Below, one piece after another: positions 22,991 to 26,667 of a stretch of DNA of 26,667 nucleotides. The position numbers and the translations under genes were made by a program. The stretch comes from Rhodocyclaceae bacterium (lineage in GTDB: Bacteria > Pseudomonadota > Gammaproteobacteria > Burkholderiales > Rhodocyclaceae). Location of the stretch: assembly GCA_017444505.1 (NCBI GenBank), contig JAFSWK010000209.1, positions 1 to 26,667 on the forward strand. The letters run 5' to 3'. The first letter of the stretch is position 1. Each line of letters opens with the position of its first letter. The notes under the pieces are model-generated. The model searched no databases. It was not told the DNA's origin and saw only the letters and a program-made list of their open reading frames with translations.

Positions 22991-24061
22991 ATGAAACGAC
23001 TTTCCTGGCCGGTGGCCGCTGGCGTGCTGCTGGGCGTGCTGGCACCGTTGCTGACCTATGCGGGCAATCCGGGCAACATGGGCGTGTGCGTGGCGTGTTT
23101 TTTGCGCGATACCACGGGGGCGCTGGGGCTGCATCAGGCGACGGCGGTGCAGTATATCCGTCCGGAAATTCTCGGTCTGGTGCTGGGCGGGCTGCTTGGT
23201 TCAATGCTGGTGGCGCGCAATTTCCGCCCCGGCGCGACTTCGTCGCAGTTGGTGAAGTTCTTTCTCGGTCTGTTTGCCATGCTGGGCGCGCTGGTGTTTC
23301 TGGGCTGCCCGTGGCGCGTGTTTTTGCGTCTGGGCGGTGGCGACATGACGGCGCTGGCCGGTTTTGCCGGTTTGTTTGCGGGGGCGAGCGTGGGCTATTT
23401 TGCCAAGACGCGCGGCGGCTGCGGTTTGCGTGAGGATTTCATGGAAAACCGCGCCTATGCGGTGTTGCCGCCGCTGTTTGTGCTGGCGCTGGGGGCGCTG
23501 TATTTCTTTGCCACGCCCGAACACGCGCCCTTTGCCACTGCGCCGGGCGGCGGGCCGGGCGCGATGCACGCGCCGTTTTTGCTGTCGCTGGCCGCAGGCG
23601 TGGGCATCGGCGTGTTGTTCCAGAAGTCGCAGTTTTGCACGATGGGCGCGCTGGCGAATGTCTGGCACAAGGATTTTTCGATGCTCTGGGGCGTGGTGGC
23701 GCTGGTGCTGTGCGCGACGCTGACCAATCTGCTGCTCGGCCAGTATCACTTCGGCATGGAAGGCCAGCCGATTGCGCACACGCAGCATGTGTACAGCTTT
23801 GTGGCGATGATGCTTTCCGGGCTGTGCTTTTCGCTGGCCGGTGGCTGCCCGGGCAAGCATCTGGCGCGCTTCGGCGCGGGCAACGCGGATAGCGGCATCT
23901 TCGTCCTCGGCATGATGGCGGGCGGGGCGATTTCGCACAATTTCGCGCTGGCCGCGTCCCCCAAAGGCGTGGGGGCGAATACGGATGTGGCGCTGCTGGC
24001 GGGTTTTGTGTTCTGTCTGGCGGTGATGCTGGCTACGCGCGACAAGACGCGGGCGCTCTGA
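22991..24061 (+). CDS. yedE: YedE-type (YeeE/YedE) membrane transporter, putative selenium or sulfur compound importer
   Basis: 356 residues with about nine to ten hydrophobic segments. It has the features of the selenium-metabolism YedE/FdhT branch: GNPGNMGVCVACFLRDTTGA near the N-terminus, VQYIRPEILGLVLG, LVFLGCPWR, and the paired motifs QKSQFCTMGAL and SLAGGCPGKHLA. Conserved cysteines lie at 33, 36, 106, 144, 216 and 286, as expected for a family whose relatives pass thiosulfate through Cys relays. The branch is predicted to move a selenium compound, mostly from genome context; selD, selA or a tusA-like partner is not present in this window. The ATG at 22991 has GGAG at 8 bases; the longer frame from 22862 runs back into the opposite gene's start and is rejected. 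Confidence 0.85.
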   Translation: MKRLSWPVAAGVLLGVLAPLLTYAGNPGNMGVCVACFLRDTTGALGLHQATAVQYIRPEILGLVLGGLLGSMLVARNFRPGATSSQLVKFFLGLFAMLGALVFLGCPWRVFLRLGGGDMTALAGFAGLFAGASVGYFAKTRGGCGLREDFMENRAYAVLPPLFVLALGALYFFATPEHAPFATAPGGGPGAMHAPFLLSLAAGVGIGVLFQKSQFCTMGALANVWHKDFSMLWGVVALVLCATLTNLLLGQYHFGMEGQPIAHTQHVYSFVAMMLSGLCFSLAGGCPGKHLARFGAGNADSGIFVLGMMAGGAISHNFALAASPKGVGANTDVALLAGFVFCLAVMLATRDKTRAL

Positions 24062-24072
24062 GGCGTTCGTGA

Positions 24073-24113
24073 AAAAACGGCGGCCTGCGCGCAAGGCACA
24101 GGCCGCCGTTTTT
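24073..24113. terminator. Bidirectional Rho-independent terminator between yedE and dnaJ
   Basis: A perfect 15-bp stem, aaaaacggcggcctg / caggccgccgttttt, with an 11-base loop. The A-run on one side and the T-run on the other make it effective in both directions, and it sits 11 bases after yedE and 13 bases after the dnaJ stop. Confidence 0.95.
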
Positions 24114-24126
24114 GTGGGGACGGGGT

Positions 24127-25263
24127 TTAGTTGCCGAAAAATTCCCGTACCTTGTCCATCCAGCTTTGCGCTTTCGGGTTTTGGTGCGGATTGCTGGCGG
24201 ATTCTTCGGCAAACTGGCGCAGCAGCTCTTTTTGCCGCTCGCTCAGGCGCACGGGGGTTTCGACCAGGACGTGACAGTACAAATCGCCCGGGGCGTGGCT
24301 GCGCACGTTGCCAATCCCCTTGCCGCGCAGACGGAAAATGCGCCCGCTTTGCGTCTCTGCCGGAACTTTCAGCTTCGCCGCGCCGTTCAGGGTGGGAATT
24401 TCGATTTCCCCGCCGAGCGCGGCGGTGACGAAGTCGATGGGCATTTCGCAATGCAGGTCGTCGCCGTTGCGCTCAAACACGGGGTGCGCGGCAATGTGGA
24501 TTTCGACGTACAAATCCCCCGGCGGGCCGCCGTTGACGCCCGGCTCGCCATGACCGGCGTGGCGCAGGCGCATCCCTTCGGCAATGCCGGGCGGAATCTT
24601 GATTTCCAGCGTTTTGTTGTTTTTCACGCGCCCGGTGCCGCGACAGGTGGAGCAAGGGCTGGCAATGTATTTGCCGCTGCCGTGGCAGTGCGGGCAGGTT
24701 TGTTGCAGCGCGAAGAACCCTTGCTGGATGCGTATCTGGCCGCTGCCGTGGCAGTGCGGGCAGGTTTCTGGCTGCGTGCCGGGGCGCGCGCCGCTGCCGT
24801 GGCAGGTTTCGCATTCCGAGATGGCGGGGATGCGGATGGTTTTTTCCGAGCCGTGGGCGGCTTCTTCCAGCGAGATTTCGAGGTTGTAGCGCAAATCGGT
24901 GCCGCGATAGACGTTGCCGCGCCCGCCGCCGGCGCCGCCGCGCGCGCCGCGTCCGCCGCCGAAGAGGTCGCCAAAGATGTCGGAAAAGGCGTCGGCAAAG
25001 CCTTCAAAGCCGCCGCCCGCGCCCGCGCCCATGGATGGGTCGACACCGGCGTGACCATAGCGGTCGTAGGCGGCTTTTTTGTCGGTGTTGGAAAGGATTT
25101 CGTAGGCTTCGCTGATTTCCTCGAACTTCTCTTCCGCCTCGCTGTTGCCGGGGTTGCGGTCGGGGTGATACTTCATGGCGAGCTTGCGGTACGCCTTTTT
25201 GATGGCGTCCGCATCGGCATCGCGGTTGACACCGAGCACTTCGTAGTAATCGCGTTTGGACAT
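24127..25263 (-). CDS. dnaJ: Chaperone protein DnaJ
   Basis: 378-residue class A Hsp40 co-chaperone that delivers clients to DnaK and stimulates its ATPase. The J-domain (1-70) has HPD at 33-35. A Gly/Phe-rich linker (75-120) follows, then the zinc domain with four CxxCxGxG repeats (Cys pairs at 151/154, 168/171, 190/193 and 204/207) and the C-terminal client-binding domains (PPGIAEGMRLRHAGHG, PGDLYVEI). The second and third zinc repeats share a 29-base identical stretch of DNA. It is 83 bases after dnaK, separated by a hairpin. Confidence 0.98.
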   Translation of the reverse strand: MSKRDYYEVLGVNRDADADAIKKAYRKLAMKYHPDRNPGNSEAEEKFEEISEAYEILSNTDKKAAYDRYGHAGVDPSMGAGAGGGFEGFADAFSDIFGDLFGGGRGARGGAGGGRGNVYRGTDLRYNLEISLEEAAHGSEKTIRIPAISECETCHGSGARPGTQPETCPHCHGSGQIRIQQGFFALQQTCPHCHGSGKYIASPCSTCRGTGRVKNNKTLEIKIPPGIAEGMRLRHAGHGEPGVNGGPPGDLYVEIHIAAHPVFERNGDDLHCEMPIDFVTAALGGEIEIPTLNGAAKLKVPAETQSGRIFRLRGKGIGNVRSHAPGDLYCHVLVETPVRLSERQKELLRQFAEESASNPHQNPKAQSWMDKVREFFGN

Positions 25264-25288
25264 GGTGGTTTCCGTCTATCGTCAATAG

Positions 25289-25318
25289 CCGGAAACGCCC
25301 GCACGGGAGCGTTTCCGG
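25289..25318. promoter_or_regulatory. Long hairpin in the dnaK-dnaJ gap
   Basis: A perfect 10-bp stem, ccggaaacgc / gcgtttccgg, enclosing a 10-base loop with a CCCG/CGGG pair that can extend the fold. No T-run follows in the direction of transcription, so it is unlikely to be a complete terminator; it may limit readthrough or stabilise the upstream dnaK message. Confidence 0.6.
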
Positions 25319-25346
25319 CCTTGCGCGGCGCGTGCTGCGCCGTGGC

Positions 25347-26667
25347 TCAGTCGTCTTTTTTCACTTCGGTGAATTCGGCATCGACAATGTCCGCTTCGGC
25401 GGCCTTGCGGTTGTCGCCCGCGCTGGACGAGGCCGAGGCGCTGGCCTCTTCCGCGCCCGTCGCGCCGCCGCTGGCGGCAGCTTCGGCTTGCGCCTGCGAA
25501 TACATCTGTTCGCCCAGTTTTTGACTGGCGGCGGCCAGGGCATCCGTCTTGGCGGCAATCTGTGCGCGGTCGTTGCCTTTCATGGCTTCTTCGGCCTCTG
25601 CGATGGCGGCTTCAATCTTGGCTTTTTCGTCGCCGCTGATTTTGTCGCCATATTCGTTCAGCGATTTTTTCACCATGTGGATGAGACTGTCGCACTGGTT
25701 GCGGGCGTCGACCAGCTCGCGCGCCTTGCGGTCTTCTTCGGCGTGCGAGGCGGCGTCATGCACCATGCGCTGGATTTCTTCATCCGAAAGGCCGGAGTTG
25801 GCCTTGATGGTGATTTTGTTTTCCTTGCCGGTGGCCTTGTCTTTGGCCGAGACGTGCAGGATGCCGTTGGCGTCGCTGTCGAAGGTGACTTCGATTTGCG
25901 GCATACCGCGCGGCGCGGGCGGAATGTCGGTGAGGTTGAACTGGCCCAGCGATTTGTTGCCGGAGGCCATGTCGCGCTCGCCTTGCAGCACATGGATGGT
26001 GACCGCGCTTTGATTGTCGTCGGCAGTGGAAAACACCTGACTGGCCTTGGTCGGGATGGTGGTGTTTTTCTGGATGAGCTTGGTCATCACGCCGCCCAGC
26101 GTCTCAATGCCGAGCGAGAGCGGGGTGACATCCAGCAGCAGCACGTCGGTGACGTCGCCTTGCAGCACGCCGCCCTGAATCGATGCGCCGATGGCCACGG
26201 CTTCATCGGGGTTCACGTCGCGGCGCGGTTCCTTGCCGAAAAATTCGCGCACGCGCTCTTGCACCTTGGGCATACGGCTCTGGCCGCCGACGAGGATGAC
26301 GTCGTCGACATCCGAGACTTTCAGCCCGGCATCTTTCAGCGCCACGCGGCACGGTTCGATGGTGCGCTCGACGAGGTCTTCGACCAGCGATTCAAACTTG
26401 GCGCGGGTAATCTTGACGTTGAGGTGTTTCGGGCCGGAAGAGTCCGCCGTGATGTAGGGCAGGTTGACTTCGGTCTGCTGGCTGCTGGACAACTCAATCT
26501 TGGCTTTTTCAGCGGCTTCTTTCAGGCGTTGCAGCGCCAGCACGTCGTTTTTCAGATCGACGCCTTGCTCTTTTTTGAACTCGGTGACGATGTAGTCGAT
26601 GATGCGCTGGTCGAAGTCTTCGCCGCCCAGGAAGGTGTCGCCGTTGGTCGACAGCACTTCGAACTGC
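25347..26667 (-). CDS. dnaK: Chaperone protein DnaK (5' part missing)
   Basis: The C-terminal 439 or so residues of Hsp70; the frame runs off the window, so about 200 residues of the ATPase lobe are missing and the GTG near 26657 is internal. Visible: QFEVLSTNGDTFLGGEDFD at the edge, DVILVGGQSRMPKVQ (adenosine-binding), the linker and substrate domain start DVLLLDVTPLSLG, GKENKITIKANSGLS, and the helical lid to the end. The tail is Ala/Ser/Glu-rich and ends VDAEFTEVKKDD. DnaK refolds and releases clients with DnaJ and GrpE. dnaJ follows on the same strand. Confidence 0.98.
   Translation of the reverse strand, partial: QFEVLSTNGDTFLGGEDFDQRIIDYIVTEFKKEQGVDLKNDVLALQRLKEAAEKAKIELSSSQQTEVNLPYITADSSGPKHLNVKITRAKFESLVEDLVERTIEPCRVALKDAGLKVSDVDDVILVGGQSRMPKVQERVREFFGKEPRRDVNPDEAVAIGASIQGGVLQGDVTDVLLLDVTPLSLGIETLGGVMTKLIQKNTTIPTKASQVFSTADDNQSAVTIHVLQGERDMASGNKSLGQFNLTDIPPAPRGMPQIEVTFDSDANGILHVSAKDKATGKENKITIKANSGLSDEEIQRMVHDAASHAEEDRKARELVDARNQCDSLIHMVKKSLNEYGDKISGDEKAKIEAAIAEAEEAMKGNDRAQIAAKTDALAAASQKLGEQMYSQAQAEAAASGGATGAEEASASASSSAGDNRKAAEADIVDAEFTEVKKDD

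Overview
This window comes from a GC-rich (roughly 60-65% by eye) Gram-negative chromosome, almost certainly a betaproteobacterium. The signs are a mreBCD-mrdA-rodA-rlpA cell-elongation cluster transcribed away from gatCAB, a class I PHA synthase, a UbiM-like ubiquinone hydroxylase, a squalene-pathway (hopanoid) enzyme, and a lapA-lapB-cysM block. I cannot fix the genus; orders such as Rhodocyclales or Neisseriales are only a guess. Most of the window is well-packed core genome, with no tRNA, rRNA, IS element, prophage or CRISPR visible.

Layout. 1-2257 (+): the 3' part of a UbiM-like FAD monooxygenase, a DUF2478 protein and HpnC, translationally coupled. This run converges on a solitary phaC (minus) across a hairpin and a strong terminator. 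4275-5366 (minus): an AI-2E/YdiK-type permease upstream of phaC. 5439-14848 (minus): one long operon, mreB-mreC-mreD-mrdA-rodA-rlpA-dacC-ybeD-lipB, in which nearly all genes overlap or sit within about 60 bases. It combines the elongasome (MreBCD, PBP2, RodA), septal/lateral wall processing (RlpA, DacC) and lipoate attachment (LipB). A TATAAT box lies in front of mreB. 14986-18257 (+): gatC-gatA-gatB, divergent from mreB.

18258-18879 is a 622-base non-coding stretch with at least three copies of a GTAGGGGC-headed palindrome and one copy of a second hairpin type that recurs near 2.3 kb. 18880-21234 (minus): lapA-lapB-cysM (LPS assembly control and cysteine synthesis). 21334-22869 (minus): a single reading frame that joins a complete CYTH triphosphatase domain to a complete nitronate monooxygenase domain, the most unusual gene here. 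Divergent from it is a YedE-type putative selenium/sulfur transporter whose leader has a terminator-like hairpin and U-tract immediately before the ribosome binding site. 24127-26667 (minus): dnaJ and the 3' two thirds of dnaK, separated by a long perfect hairpin.

The best candidates for something new are the CYTH-NMO fusion with its divergent transporter, the palindromic repeat family between gatB and cysM, and the DUF2478 gene inserted between quinone and squalene genes. All protein functions are assigned from recognised family motifs read by eye; no database search was run.
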